A stretch of DNA of 42,320 nucleotides, from positions 1 to 42,320 of the forward strand of contig NZ_DLHA01000015.1 in NCBI RefSeq assembly GCF_002482975.1. Reading direction: 5' to 3'. The stretch comes from Flavobacterium sp. UBA7680. GTDB lineage: Bacteria; Bacteroidota; Bacteroidia; Flavobacteriales; Flavobacteriaceae. Both the position numbers and the translations under genes were made by a program. The notes beneath the pieces are model-generated. The model was given only the letters and a program-made list of their open reading frames with translations. It was not told where the DNA came from and did no database searches. Positions 1 through 7,736 of this stretch are shown one piece after another; within the stretch, counting starts at the first letter, position 1; each line of letters begins with the position of its first letter.

Positions 1-162
1 ATCTTTTATAATCTGGTTTCTGCTATTTGTATCGTCAAGTTCTAACTTCGCTCCTATCTGTTTATAATTAAATGGCTTATTGGCATTTTGCGATAAAATC
101 TTAAGGATCTTCCCAGAGAAATCTTTCTCTTTTTTTATCGGCTTTCTAATTTTCTTACTCAT
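1..162 (-). CDS. rnr: Ribonuclease R, N-terminal fragment (runs off the window)
   Basis: The reverse strand opens with ATG at 162 and stays open to the window edge, giving the first 54 residues. They read MSKKIRKPIKKEKDFSGK and then a short helical segment (KILSQNANKPFNYKQIGAKL). This matches the basic leader and winged-helix start of flavobacterial RNase R, the 3'-5' exoribonuclease of the RNB family that degrades structured RNA. The catalytic RNB and S1 domains lie outside the window. It is divergent from the DUF2007 gene, with 110 bases between the two starts. The assignment rests on the N-terminus alone and on rnr commonly lying near rpiB in this group, so it is good but not certain. Confidence 0.75.
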   Translation of the reverse strand, partial: MSKKIRKPIKKEKDFSGKILKILSQNANKPFNYKQIGAKLELDDTNSRNQIIKD

Positions 163-272
163 ATATCTTTTCTTATAAGGTTTAAAATTACAAATAAGAA
201 ATCAGATAATTCTTTTTAACAAATAGAATTATTAAAAATATAACTTTTCGTATATTTACAAAAAGACCTCAT

Positions 273-506
273 ATGGAAAGCTTTAAGACGATCGCCGTAT
301 TCAATTATCTGCACGAAACAGTGGTTCTCAAACACTTACTAGAACAAGAAGAAATCCCATATTTTTTTGAAAACGAAATGACACTTTCTGTTATGCCGCT
401 TTACTCAAATGCCGTGGGCGGAATCAAACTCAAAGTTCATCCAAACGATTTCGAAGAAGTTCAGCAAATTCTGGACAACCTAAACAATCCTCTTAAAATC
501 GTTTAA
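273..506 (+). CDS. DUF2007 family small protein
   Basis: This 77-residue soluble protein has no signal peptide or membrane segment. The pattern FKTIAVFNYLHETVVLKHLL near the start, a middle part about the ligand-facing strand (NAVGGIKLKVHPNDFEEV) and a C-terminal helix fit the DUF2007 (putative signal-transducing, PII-like small fold) family. In that family one short alpha/beta unit makes the whole protein. Its role is unknown. The start ATG is preceded by a Bacteroidetes-like TATATTTA at about 251-258, a weak match to the -7 element. It stands alone: the next gene on this strand is almost 0.9 kb away. Length is normal for the family. Confidence 0.75.
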   Translation: MESFKTIAVFNYLHETVVLKHLLEQEEIPYFFENEMTLSVMPLYSNAVGGIKLKVHPNDFEEVQQILDNLNNPLKIV

Positions 507-1398
507 ATCTCTTCTTTTTTCAAACTCAAAAATTTTTTTTTCCTTTTCAACTTTAATAGTTTTCAACATATATTAAATACAACAAAAAAGAAATTTTAAA
601 TTTAATTAATTTTTGATGGTTATTATAGCTTGTTAATATGTCGAATAAATTTATTTTTAAAAGTATTGAAATGAAGTTTCTCTTAGTTATTGGGAGTTAT
701 CAACATAGTTATATTTAGCTAAAAGATTAATTTATAAGACTTTTTGTATTTTAATTAACAACGGTTGACAACCAAAAATGAATTCATTTTGTAGATAAGT
801 TCATATGCTGCTATTTGTTGAAAATGGCATTTTTTATATTGATAACTTTTCCAAAAATTACTGAAACTTTATTAGGATTTTTAATTCCAGTTTTGGATTA
901 GGCTTTTTTTTGACACAACCAAAAAAAACTTCTAATTTTCTATCTCAACTTATTAACAAATAATGTTAACTTAAAGTTAATTGAATATCAACGAATTACG
1001 ATTTGGTATTAACATTCTAAAATTTTAACAAATATTCTGTTTATTCTTTATTGATTATGAGATAGTTATGTAGTTGGTAAAAATGTTGATAAGTGTTAAG
1101 GTTTTGATATGATGTGAGTTATAAATAAGCCAGTATTTAGTGGATTTACCACAAAGCACACAAAGTTTTTACGCAAAATTTATAAGTTGAAATTTGGATA
1201 ATCTTGACTAAATTGTTGCTGCAAAAGAACACAAAGTTTAGTTTTAAAGGATTAAATTATTGTAAACAAACTCAATTTTTATTTTTTAAAACACAGTAAA
1301 ATGTTAGTAAGCAAAAAATTAGTGAAAATTAATGAAATTCGTGGCGAACATTTATTTATTAAGTAAATTTGCATAACACAACTTAATAGTATAGAAAA
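507..1398. other. Large AT-rich gap with four DnaA-box-like words
   Basis: No convincing gene is seen in these 892 bases. The stretch contains four copies of TTWTCAACA, one base from the DnaA-box consensus TTWTCCACA: 560-568 (+), 697-705 (+), 816-824 (-) and 1084-1092 (-). A looser TTATTAACA lies at 950-958. At 506-518 AATCTCTTCTTTT matches the 13-mer of the E. coli unwinding region at all but one fixed base. From about 1149 to 1240 there is a decayed run of CACAAAG words (ACCACAAAGCACACAAAG), like intergenic repeats often seen in flavobacteria. The right end holds the rpiB promoter. Whether the gap is an origin, a regulatory region or debris cannot be told by eye. Confidence 0.4.
1364..1371 (+). 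promoter_or_regulatory. Promoter -7 element for rpiB
   Basis: TAAATTTG is an exact match to the Bacteroidetes -7 consensus TAnnTTTG and sits 27 bases before the rpiB ATG. No clear TTG -33 element is seen at the usual spacing. Confidence 0.55.
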
Positions 1399-1827
1399 AT
1401 GAAAATTTCGATAGGAAACGACCACGCAGGACCAGAATATAAAAAAGCAATTGTGGCAATGCTTGAAGCAAAAGGATATGAAGTAACGAATTATGGAACA
1501 GATACTGATGCTTCTGTTGATTATCCAGATTTTGGGCATCCGGTTGCAAATGATGTATCTGAAGGTAAAGCTGATTTTGGAATCGTTATCTGCGGAAGTG
1601 GAAACGGAATTGCAATGACGGTTAATAAGCACCCAAAAGTGAGAGCTGGATTATGCTGGACTAAAGAAATTGCGTATTTAACTCGTTTACATAACGATGC
1701 TAATATTGTGAGTATTCCGGCGCGTTTTACTTCTATTCCGCAAGCGGTTGAAATCGTTGAAACTTTTTTAACGACTGCATTTGAAGGCGGAAGACACCAA
1801 AATAGAGTTAATAAAATAGCTTGTTAA
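1399..1827 (+). CDS. rpiB: Ribose-5-phosphate isomerase B
   Basis: RpiB interconverts ribose 5-phosphate and ribulose 5-phosphate in the cytosolic non-oxidative pentose phosphate pathway. The 142 residues show the RpiB/LacAB hallmarks in order: GNDHAG at 6-11 (Asp8, His9 in substrate binding), the catalytic-cysteine loop CGSGNG at 65-70 with Cys65, and TRLHNDAN at 95-102 with His98 as the likely ring-opening residue. Length is typical for the family. The ATG follows a good -7 promoter element, and a hairpin plus T-run terminator at 1878-1910 follows the stop, so the gene is probably transcribed alone. RpiB and the lac-operon LacA/LacB isomerases share this fold, but the length and lone context favour RpiB. 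Confidence 0.92.
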   Translation: MKISIGNDHAGPEYKKAIVAMLEAKGYEVTNYGTDTDASVDYPDFGHPVANDVSEGKADFGIVICGSGNGIAMTVNKHPKVRAGLCWTKEIAYLTRLHNDANIVSIPARFTSIPQAVEIVETFLTTAFEGGRHQNRVNKIAC

Positions 1828-1847
1828 TAAAAGTCACAAAAAAATCG

Positions 1848-1860
1848 GGTGCTTCGCACC
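1848..1860 (+). repeat. Short GC hairpin after rpiB
   Basis: GGTGCTTCGCACC forms a 5-bp stem with a three-base loop. It precedes the longer terminator hairpin by 17 bases and may strengthen termination or protect the rpiB 3' end. Confidence 0.45.
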
Positions 1861-1877
1861 AAATAAATAGAAACACA

Positions 1878-1914
1878 CCGGGCGGATTTTTAAAATCCAT
1901 CCGGTTTTTTATTT
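1878..1914 (+). terminator. Rho-independent terminator of rpiB
   Basis: The arms at 1878-1890 and 1892-1904 (CCGGGCGGATTTT against AAAATCCATCCGG) pair at 11 of 13 positions plus a G-T wobble, and TTTTTTATTT follows. Confidence 0.75.
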
Positions 1915-1984
1915 AATTATCTAAAATACAGTTAATTAAGTTAGATGTAATCATCAAAATTTAGGTTATTAACAATGTTAATAT

Positions 1985-2254
1985 CTATCTTTTGTTAGTT
2001 AAGTAGAGATAAACTAAACCAGCCTGTATCAAAAAAATTAGCGAGAATTTGACAATAAATGAAGTTTTACTCGTTTTATGTCTGTAGAAAAACATCGCTG
2101 TTAATAAACCTGGTGTTCCTCCAATTGCTTCAAGAAAAAACAAAGTATTTTCGGGGATTCTTCGTTTATTTTTTCGGGCTAGATATTTATCATAGCCGGC
2201 AAGAATAAAAACGATGATATTTATAAATAAAAAATAGAGTAAAAAAATTTCCAT
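1985..2254 (-). CDS. DUF1294 small membrane protein
   Basis: An 89-residue protein with one hydrophobic helix at each end (about 2-19 and 66-85). Between them lies the DUF1294 core: GYDKYLARKNKRRIPE at about 20-35, LEAIGGTPG near 41-49 and the FYRHKTSK motif near 55-62. The family is small, integral to the membrane and of unknown function; some members are fused to cold-shock domains, but not here. The frame is open to a TTG at 2269. However, a perfect -7 element lies at 2272-2279, so transcription should begin after that codon, and ATG at 2254 (or 2260) is the likelier start. It is convergent with rpiB and divergent from tex. Confidence 0.8.
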   Translation of the reverse strand: MEIFLLYFLFINIIVFILAGYDKYLARKNKRRIPENTLFFLEAIGGTPGLLTAMFFYRHKTSKTSFIVKFSLIFLIQAGLVYLYLTNKR

Positions 2255-2271
2255 TGGCATAATATTCAAAA

Positions 2272-2279
2272 CAAAGATA
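2272..2279 (-). promoter_or_regulatory. Promoter -7 element for the DUF1294 gene
   Basis: On the minus strand this reads TATCTTTG, an exact TAnnTTTG. It lies 18 bases before ATG 2254, implying a very short leader, and it argues against the upstream TTG start at 2269. Confidence 0.6.
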
Positions 2280-2369
2280 TTATTTTAGCCGAATCATTGA
2301 TTAATTTTCAAATTAATTTTAACAAGTAAATTATATCAATTTATAATTAAGAATTTATTTCATTAAAGT

Positions 2370-4493
2370 ATGACTAATATTCAATTCATTGCAAAGTCTG
2401 TTCAGGCACCTGCAGTTAGTATTCAAAACACTGTAAAATTATTAGAGGAAGATTGTACGATTCCGTTCATTTCGCGTTACCGAAAAGACGTTACCGGAAA
2501 TCTTGATGAAGTTGTAATTGAGCAGATTGCAAAATTACAAAAAGATTATGATACACTTGTAAAACGTAAAGAAGCCGTTCTAAAATCTATTGAAGAACAA
2601 AAAGCGCTTACGCCAGATTTGAAGAAAAAAATTGAAGAAAGTTTTGATTTACAAGAAATAGAAGATTTTTACCTTCCGTACAAAAAGAAGAAAAAAACAA
2701 AAGCCGATGTTGCCCGCGAATTTGGTTTAGAACCTTTAGCGAAATTGATTATATCTGAAAGTGACGTTGATATTGATTTCCTTTCTACACAATATATCAA
2801 TGATAATGTTATTAATGAAGAAGCAGCAATTCAGGGCGCAAGAGATATTGTAGCGGAATGGATTAACGAAAATATTTATGTTCGTAAACAGCTTCGTAGA
2901 TTGTTTCAGCGAAAAGCAGTTATTGGAACTAAAGTCGTAAAAAAGAAAGCCGAAGAAGAAGGTGCGCAAAAATTCAGTCAATATTTTGATTGGGAAGAGT
3001 CTTTGACAAAAGCGCCAGCGCATCGTTTACTAGCAATGCTTCGTGCAGAAAATGAAGGTTACATCAAAATGAAAATTGATGTTGATATCGATGATGCTTA
3101 CGATGTTATTGATGAAATTATCATTAAAAAACAAAATAATACAACGGCTCATTTGCAATTAGCAATTGAGGATAGTTACAAACGTTTATTGAATCCGGCA
3201 ATTGGAAATGAAACTTTGCAGGAAGCAAAGGCAAAAGCCGATGCTAATTCGATTCAGGTATTTGCTAACAATTTAGGACAGTTGTTATTGGCTCCGCCTT
3301 TAGGAGAAAAACGAATTTTGGCAATCGATCCAGGATTCAGAAGTGGTTGTAAAGTAGTGTGTCTGGACGAAAAAGGCGATTTATTATACAACGAAACGAT
3401 TTATCCGCATGCGCCTCAAAATGAGGAATCGATGGCTATCAAGAAAATCCGTTCGATGGTAAACGCTTATCAAATTGATGCGATTTCTATTGGAAACGGA
3501 ACGGCTTCAAGAGAAACGGAATTTTTCATAAAAAAAATCGCGTTTGACAAACCAGTGCAGGTTTTTATTGTTTCTGAGGCTGGAGCTTCGGTATATTCGG
3601 CTTCAAAAATTGCGAGAGAAGAATTTCCAAATTATGATGTAACGGTTCGTGGTTCGGTTTCTATCGGAAGAAGACTTTCAGATCCGTTGGCCGAATTGGT
3701 AAAAATTGACCCAAAAGCAATTGGAGTTGGACAATATCAACACGATGTTGACCAAACTAAATTAAAAGAAGAATTAGATAGCACGGTAATTCGCTGCGTA
3801 AACTCGGTTGGAATTAATATCAATACGGCAAGTAAACATTTACTAAGTTATGTGAGTGGAATAGGAGAGAAGCTTGCTGAAAATATTGTGCAATACCGCT
3901 CTGAAAATGGTCCTTTTGAAGACAGAAAACAGTTGAAAAAAGTGCCGCGTTTGGGTGATAAAGCGTATCAACAAGGAGCTGCATTTATTAGAATTACAAA
4001 TGCTAAAAATCCGTTGGATAATTCGGCGGTACATCCTGAGGCTTATCCGGTTGTAGAAAAAATGGCAAAGGATTTGAATCTTTCGTTAAATGACTTAATT
4101 GCGAATAAAGAGAAAACGGCGCTTATTAAGCCCGAAAAATATGTAACGCCTGAAATTGGTTTACTTACGCTGAAAGATATCATAAAAGAGCTTGAAAAGC
4201 CTGGATTAGATCCAAGAAAGTCGGCGAAGGTTTTTGAATTTGATGCAAATGTAAAATCGATCAAAGATTTGAGAACTGGAATGATTCTCCCGGGAATTGT
4301 TAATAACATTACCAACTTTGGCTGTTTTGTTGATATCGGAATCAAAGAAAGCGGATTGGTTCACATTTCGCAGTTAAAAGCTGGTTTTGTAAGCGACGTA
4401 AACGAAGTGGTAAAATTACATCAGCATGTTGATGTTAAGGTTACTGAGGTTGATGAGGATAGAAAGAGAATTCAGTTGACGATGGTACTTTAA
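2370..4493 (+). CDS. tex: Tex family RNA-binding transcription accessory protein
   Basis: Tex is a cytosolic nucleic-acid-binding protein related to eukaryotic Spt6 and linked to transcription and expression of toxin genes in other bacteria. Its order of domains is visible. The helical N-terminal part contains FISRYRKDVTGNLDE (about 34-48). A YqgF/RNase H-like domain opens with ILAIDPGFRSGCKV (about 314-327). Paired helix-hairpin-helix motifs follow (NINTASKHLLSYVSGIGEKL, about 484-503). A C-terminal S1 RNA-binding domain begins near residue 633 (GMILPGIVNNITNFGCFVDI). At 707 residues it is somewhat shorter than the 770-790 residues of proteobacterial Tex, mostly through a short C-terminus, as is usual in Bacteroidetes. 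It is followed by a bidirectional terminator shared with tatA. Confidence 0.93.
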   Translation: MTNIQFIAKSVQAPAVSIQNTVKLLEEDCTIPFISRYRKDVTGNLDEVVIEQIAKLQKDYDTLVKRKEAVLKSIEEQKALTPDLKKKIEESFDLQEIEDFYLPYKKKKKTKADVAREFGLEPLAKLIISESDVDIDFLSTQYINDNVINEEAAIQGARDIVAEWINENIYVRKQLRRLFQRKAVIGTKVVKKKAEEEGAQKFSQYFDWEESLTKAPAHRLLAMLRAENEGYIKMKIDVDIDDAYDVIDEIIIKKQNNTTAHLQLAIEDSYKRLLNPAIGNETLQEAKAKADANSIQVFANNLGQLLLAPPLGEKRILAIDPGFRSGCKVVCLDEKGDLLYNETIYPHAPQNEESMAIKKIRSMVNAYQIDAISIGNGTASRETEFFIKKIAFDKPVQVFIVSEAGASVYSASKIAREEFPNYDVTVRGSVSIGRRLSDPLAELVKIDPKAIGVGQYQHDVDQTKLKEELDSTVIRCVNSVGININTASKHLLSYVSGIGEKLAENIVQYRSENGPFEDRKQLKKVPRLGDKAYQQGAAFIRITNAKNPLDNSAVHPEAYPVVEKMAKDLNLSLNDLIANKEKTALIKPEKYVTPEIGLLTLKDIIKELEKPGLDPRKSAKVFEFDANVKSIKDLRTGMILPGIVNNITNFGCFVDIGIKESGLVHISQLKAGFVSDVNEVVKLHQHVDVKVTEVDEDRKRIQLTMVL

Positions 4494-4536
4494 AAATTTC
4501 AAAAAAGAAATTTCAAATTCCAATTGGAGATAAAAC

Positions 4537-4575
4537 AAAAAAATCCCAGACTACAATTTGTAATCTGGGATTTTT
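4537..4575. terminator. Bidirectional terminator between tex and tatA
   Basis: CCCAGACTACAA (4545-4556) pairs with TTGTAATCTGGG (4558-4569) with one mismatch. The hairpin is flanked by an A-run at 4537-4543 and a T-run at 4571-4575, so it can end transcripts of both convergent genes. Confidence 0.75.
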
Positions 4576-4591
4576 AATAACTTTTACGTTA

Positions 4592-4771
4592 TTATTTTGT
4601 TTCTTCCTCTTCTTTTTTAGCAGGAGCAGGTTGATCGTCTTTAGCAGCGTTTTTAAATTCCTTAATTCCACTTCCTAAACCTTTCATTAATTCTGGAATT
4701 TTTTTACCTCCAAAAAGTAATATCACAATACCTACGATAACAAGGATTTCTGTAAGACCTAATCTTCCCAT
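4592..4771 (-). CDS. tatA: Twin-arginine translocase subunit TatA/TatE
   Basis: TatA multimers form the pore-like element of the Tat system that moves folded proteins across the inner membrane. The 59-residue product starts MGRLGLTEILVIVGIVILLF, a single short membrane helix, then the conserved hinge FGGKKIPELMKGLG and an amphipathic helix (SGIKEFKNAA), then a charged tail rich in Lys and Glu. This is the standard TatA layout at normal length. The frame extends upstream to 4816, but a perfect -7 promoter element at 4819-4826 puts the transcription start at about that point, so ATG 4771 is chosen. No tatB or tatC lies nearby, as is usual in Bacteroidetes where tatC is separate. Confidence 0.9.
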   Translation of the reverse strand: MGRLGLTEILVIVGIVILLFGGKKIPELMKGLGSGIKEFKNAAKDDQPAPAKKEEEETK

Positions 4772-4818
4772 GACTATTATATTTAATGCCGAAGCAAATT
4801 GATTTTTTATTTTCACCG

Positions 4819-4826
4819 CAAAGGTA
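4819..4826 (-). promoter_or_regulatory. Promoter for tatA
   Basis: The minus strand reads TACCTTTG, an exact -7 element. A TTG at 4842-4844 lies 15 bases upstream, slightly closer than the usual 17-23. The leader to ATG 4771 would be about 40 bases. Confidence 0.65.
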
Positions 4827-4956
4827 TATAGAATATACGAACAAGAATGGTTTTTGGATTAAAAAATTTCTTTTTAAGTGCGTTAAATATTTTATAAAAT
4901 CATTATATTACTGCAAATGCTCATTTTTCGCAAGCATTAACAATGCGATTAATTAC

Positions 4957-4964
4957 TATATTTG
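4957..4964 (+). promoter_or_regulatory. Promoter -7 element for the anchor-protein/GH3 pair
   Basis: TATATTTG matches TAnnTTTG exactly and lies 18 bases before the ATG at 4983. No clear -33 TTG is present. Confidence 0.55.
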
Positions 4965-4982
4965 CTCATATAAATAACCAAA

Positions 4983-5483
4983 ATGGCTAAGAAAAAAAGG
5001 AATTTTAGGAAAAAATTATTCATCAAAAACCGACTGGTAATTTTGAATGAAGATACTTTTGAAGAAATTTTTTCCTTCAGACTTACGCTAATGAATGTGT
5101 TTGTAATGTTTACTTTAGGTGGAATATTTCTTATTCTGGTTACTACTTTCATTATTGCTTTTACACCTTTGCGTGAATTTATTCCCGGTTATTCTTCTTC
5201 TCAATTAAAAAGAAATGCGACAGAATTGGCCATAAAATCAGATTCATTAGAAACGGCGCTCAAAAAAAATGAAGCTTATATAAAAGGAGTTCAAAAAGTT
5301 TTAAGCGGTCAGCTTGAATATGCAAAATTTAATAAAGACTCTATTATAGGTGAAGCTGATGAACCTTCAGATTTAAATATGAAAGCTTCTGAAGAAGAAA
5401 TTAAGCTAAGAGAAGAAGTGGCAAAAACAGAGAAGGAGACAAGCCAGCAAAAGGGCAAGAAAAACAAAAGTGACAAAAAATAA
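4983..5483 (+). CDS. Membrane protein resembling the N-terminal anchor of an M23 peptidase; peptidase domain absent
   Basis: A 166-residue protein with a very basic cytoplasmic start (MAKKKRNFRKKLFIKNRL), one membrane helix at about 37-60, then TPLREFIPGY (61-70) and a periplasmic helical region predicted to form a coiled coil. The tail is rich in Lys, Glu and Gln. The first 110 or so residues, especially VILNEDTFEE, TPLREFIPGY and the Asp-Ser-Leu-Glu helix, resemble the N-terminal part of M23 (LytM-type) metallopeptidases that neighbour GH3 genes in other Flavobacteriia. Here no HxxxD or HxH zinc motif follows: the protein ends in a charged tail before any peptidase domain. It lies 11 bases from the GH3 gene and is probably co-transcribed with it. 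Function is unknown; a scaffold or regulator of wall enzymes is a guess. Confidence 0.7.
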   Translation: MAKKKRNFRKKLFIKNRLVILNEDTFEEIFSFRLTLMNVFVMFTLGGIFLILVTTFIIAFTPLREFIPGYSSSQLKRNATELAIKSDSLETALKKNEAYIKGVQKVLSGQLEYAKFNKDSIIGEADEPSDLNMKASEEEIKLREEVAKTEKETSQQKGKKNKSDKK

Positions 5484-5494
5484 TACCACAAAAA

Positions 5495-6979
5495 ATGTCA
5501 ATTAAATCGATAGCAGCAAAAATATTTGCGCGCAAAATATACAACCAAACACTTTTCTGGGCCAATAAGCCAGTTGAAACTCAACTAGAAGTTTTTAAAA
5601 GCCTGATCGAAAATGCGAAGGAAACCGAATTTGGAAAAGACCACCATTTTGATAAGATAAAAACATTTGAAGATTTTCAAAAAAATGTTCCCATTCGCGA
5701 TTACGAAGATTTAAAAAATTATATCGAAAAAGTTAAGGTTGGTGAAGAAAATATTTTGTGGAAAGGAAAACCCATTTATTTTGCCAAAACATCCGGAACA
5801 ACTTCTGGTGCCAAATATATTCCACTTACAAAAGAATCAATGCCTACGCACGTCAATGCCGCGCGTAATGCAATTCTACATTATATAAACGAAACCGGAA
5901 ATGCGGATTTTGTTGATGGTAAAATGATCTTTTTACAGGGAAGCCCCATTTTGACTGAAAAACACGGAATTAAATTTGGAAGACTTTCTGGTATTGTAGC
6001 ACATTTTGTTCCGAAATATTTGCAAAAAAACCGAATGCCGTCTTGGGAAACCAATTGTATTGATGACTGGGAAACCAAAGTAAATACAATTGTAGGCGAA
6101 ACGATTAATGAAAATATGTCTGTGATTTCCGGAATTCCGTCCTGGGTACAAATGTACTTTGAGCGTTTACAAGAAAACAGCGGCGGAAAAAAGATAAGCG
6201 AAATTTTTAAAAACTTTAATTTGTTCATTTACGGGGGTGTTAATTACGAACCTTACCGCGCGAAGTTTGAGCAAATGATAGGTAAAAAAGTAGACAGTAT
6301 TGAGTTGTTTCCAGCTTCTGAAGGATTTTTTGCGTATCAGGATTCCCAAAAAGAAAAAGGAATGCTTTTATTGTTGAATTCCGGAATTTTCTATGAATTC
6401 ATTAAAGCCGATGAATTCTTTACTGAAAACCCAAAACGTTATACAATTGGCGAAGTAGAACTGGAAGTAAATTATGCTTTAATAGTTTCGACGAATGCCG
6501 GACTTTGGGGTTATAATATTGGCGATACTATTCAGTTCACCTCTTTAGCTCCGTATCGTGTCATAGTTTCAGGACGTATTAAACATTATATTTCTGCTTT
6601 TGGCGAACACGTAATTGCAAACGAAGTCGAAAACGCAATGAAAGAAGCAACGGCCGGAACTAATATTGTAATAAACGAATTTACTGTCGCACCTCAAATC
6701 ACGCCAGCAAACGGATTGCCATATCACGAATGGTTAATTGAATTTGAAAAAGAGCCGGAAAACATAGAAACTTTTGCAGAAGCGATCGATGATTCGATGC
6801 GAAAACAAAATATTTATTATGACGATTTAATTACCGGAAACGTTTTGCGAAAGGTCGTTATCAGTAAAGTTTCAAAAAACGGATTTCAGGAATACATGAA
6901 ATCGCAAGGCAAATTAGGCGGACAAAATAAAATTCCGAGATTGTCGAATGACAGAAAGATTGCGGATAATTTGAAGTAG
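5495..6979 (+). CDS. GH3-family acyl-adenylating enzyme
   Basis: GH3 proteins belong to the adenylate-forming superfamily; plant members join amino acids to jasmonate or auxin, while bacterial substrates are unknown. The 494-residue product carries the ATP-binding loop KTSGTTSGAKYIPLT at about 98-112. Further on come the NLFIYGGVNYEPYR segment and the acid-rich ELFPASEGFFAYQ motif (about 269-281), both typical of GH3. The hinge into the smaller C-terminal domain is near SGRIKHYISAFGEH (about 360-373). Length is as expected for bacterial GH3 proteins. It follows the small membrane protein by 11 bases. No partner gene hints at the acyl or amine substrate. GH3 membership is confident, chemistry is not. 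Confidence 0.85.
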   Translation: MSIKSIAAKIFARKIYNQTLFWANKPVETQLEVFKSLIENAKETEFGKDHHFDKIKTFEDFQKNVPIRDYEDLKNYIEKVKVGEENILWKGKPIYFAKTSGTTSGAKYIPLTKESMPTHVNAARNAILHYINETGNADFVDGKMIFLQGSPILTEKHGIKFGRLSGIVAHFVPKYLQKNRMPSWETNCIDDWETKVNTIVGETINENMSVISGIPSWVQMYFERLQENSGGKKISEIFKNFNLFIYGGVNYEPYRAKFEQMIGKKVDSIELFPASEGFFAYQDSQKEKGMLLLLNSGIFYEFIKADEFFTENPKRYTIGEVELEVNYALIVSTNAGLWGYNIGDTIQFTSLAPYRVIVSGRIKHYISAFGEHVIANEVENAMKEATAGTNIVINEFTVAPQITPANGLPYHEWLIEFEKEPENIETFAEAIDDSMRKQNIYYDDLITGNVLRKVVISKVSKNGFQEYMKSQGKLGGQNKIPRLSNDRKIADNLK

Positions 6980-7004
6980 ATTTGTTAGTTTGAATTAAGA
7001 TAGG

Positions 7005-7610
7005 ATGAATTTAAAAATAAAAGCAAAATATTTATCATTGTATTTAATATTAAATGCAATAGGTATCTTATTAGCTATCAGATATTGGTGGACTGATCCA
7101 TTAATTCTCTCAGGTTTAAATAAATATACTATCATTTTGTTACTTTCTGTTGGAATATGCTGGATAGGAATTTTATTTCTCAGCATAATGTTAATTAGGC
7201 TTTTAATAGTTAAAATTGATAATTATAAGTTTATTTCTCCATTAGATTTAACAAACAACAAATATTATGCTTCAGAAATAGGGGTAGATAAAGCTAAAAG
7301 ATTCGAGAAAGCAATTACTTTTATTGGATTTCCAATGTTGTTTTTAACAATTTTTTCATTTAGATTTTTAATAGAAATTTATGAAAATAATGAACTGAAA
7401 ACCAATGGAGTGATCGAAAAAATTGTTGTAAAAAAATTAAATAAAGACATAAAAAATAATAGTTATGTTTTTATTGAATATGAAAATAAAAAGCATTCAG
7501 TAAATCTTCGATCGGATTATTTAAGATTGAATGATACAATTACGATTATTTATTCGAATAGAAATCCAGAAATTGTAAAAATTTTTAATGAATATAAAGA
7601 AAACCAATGA
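7005..7610 (+). CDS. Unknown three-helix membrane protein
   Basis: This 201-residue protein is not recognised with certainty. It has membrane helices at about 10-27, 41-66 and 103-121. The polar C-terminal domain of about 75 residues contains GVIEKIVVKKL, YVFIEYENKKHSVNL and a final strand around TIIYSNRNPEIVKI. The small beta-rich end after a membrane helix resembles DUF3592-type proteins, but the match is weak. The ATG is preceded by an AAGATAGG run that could serve as a ribosome site. It starts 25 bases after the GH3 stop, so it may be read from the same message. A hairpin at 7696-7724 could end that message. Confidence 0.65.
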   Translation: MNLKIKAKYLSLYLILNAIGILLAIRYWWTDPLILSGLNKYTIILLLSVGICWIGILFLSIMLIRLLIVKIDNYKFISPLDLTNNKYYASEIGVDKAKRFEKAITFIGFPMLFLTIFSFRFLIEIYENNELKTNGVIEKIVVKKLNKDIKNNSYVFIEYENKKHSVNLRSDYLRLNDTITIIYSNRNPEIVKIFNEYKENQ

Positions 7611-7695
7611 GATATGTTTTCTAACAATTTTTTAAATTAAAATTCATTAAAGTATTAAGTATAGTTTCTACTTTCGTTTATCGAAATATTCTTAC

Positions 7696-7724
7696 CTTCT
7701 TTAAAAATGAAGAAGATTTTTTTT
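7696..7724 (+). terminator. Possible terminator or leader hairpin before the DUF6909 gene
   Basis: CTTCTT (7696-7701) pairs with AAGAAG (7710-7715) and eight T residues follow. It may end the upstream message. It lies only 12 bases before the next ATG, so it could also act in the leader of that gene. The stem is short and AT-rich. Confidence 0.4.
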
Positions 7725-7736
7725 AATTAAAAGAAC

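Noticed and set aside
1279..1632. Minus-strand frame of 117 residues overlapping rpiB.
   Set aside because: It lies opposite the well-supported rpiB and has a Cys/Ile/Ser-rich, unstructured make-up typical of an antisense frame.
1848..1914. Hairpins after rpiB considered as a riboswitch or small RNA.
   Set aside because: They lie after the stop codon, the second has a plain T-run, and no conserved aptamer pattern is seen.
4786..4977. Small plus-strand reading frame between tatA and the next gene.
   Set aside because: It covers the tatA promoter and the promoter of the next gene, has low-complexity Lys/Phe/Tyr/Ile content and no family features.
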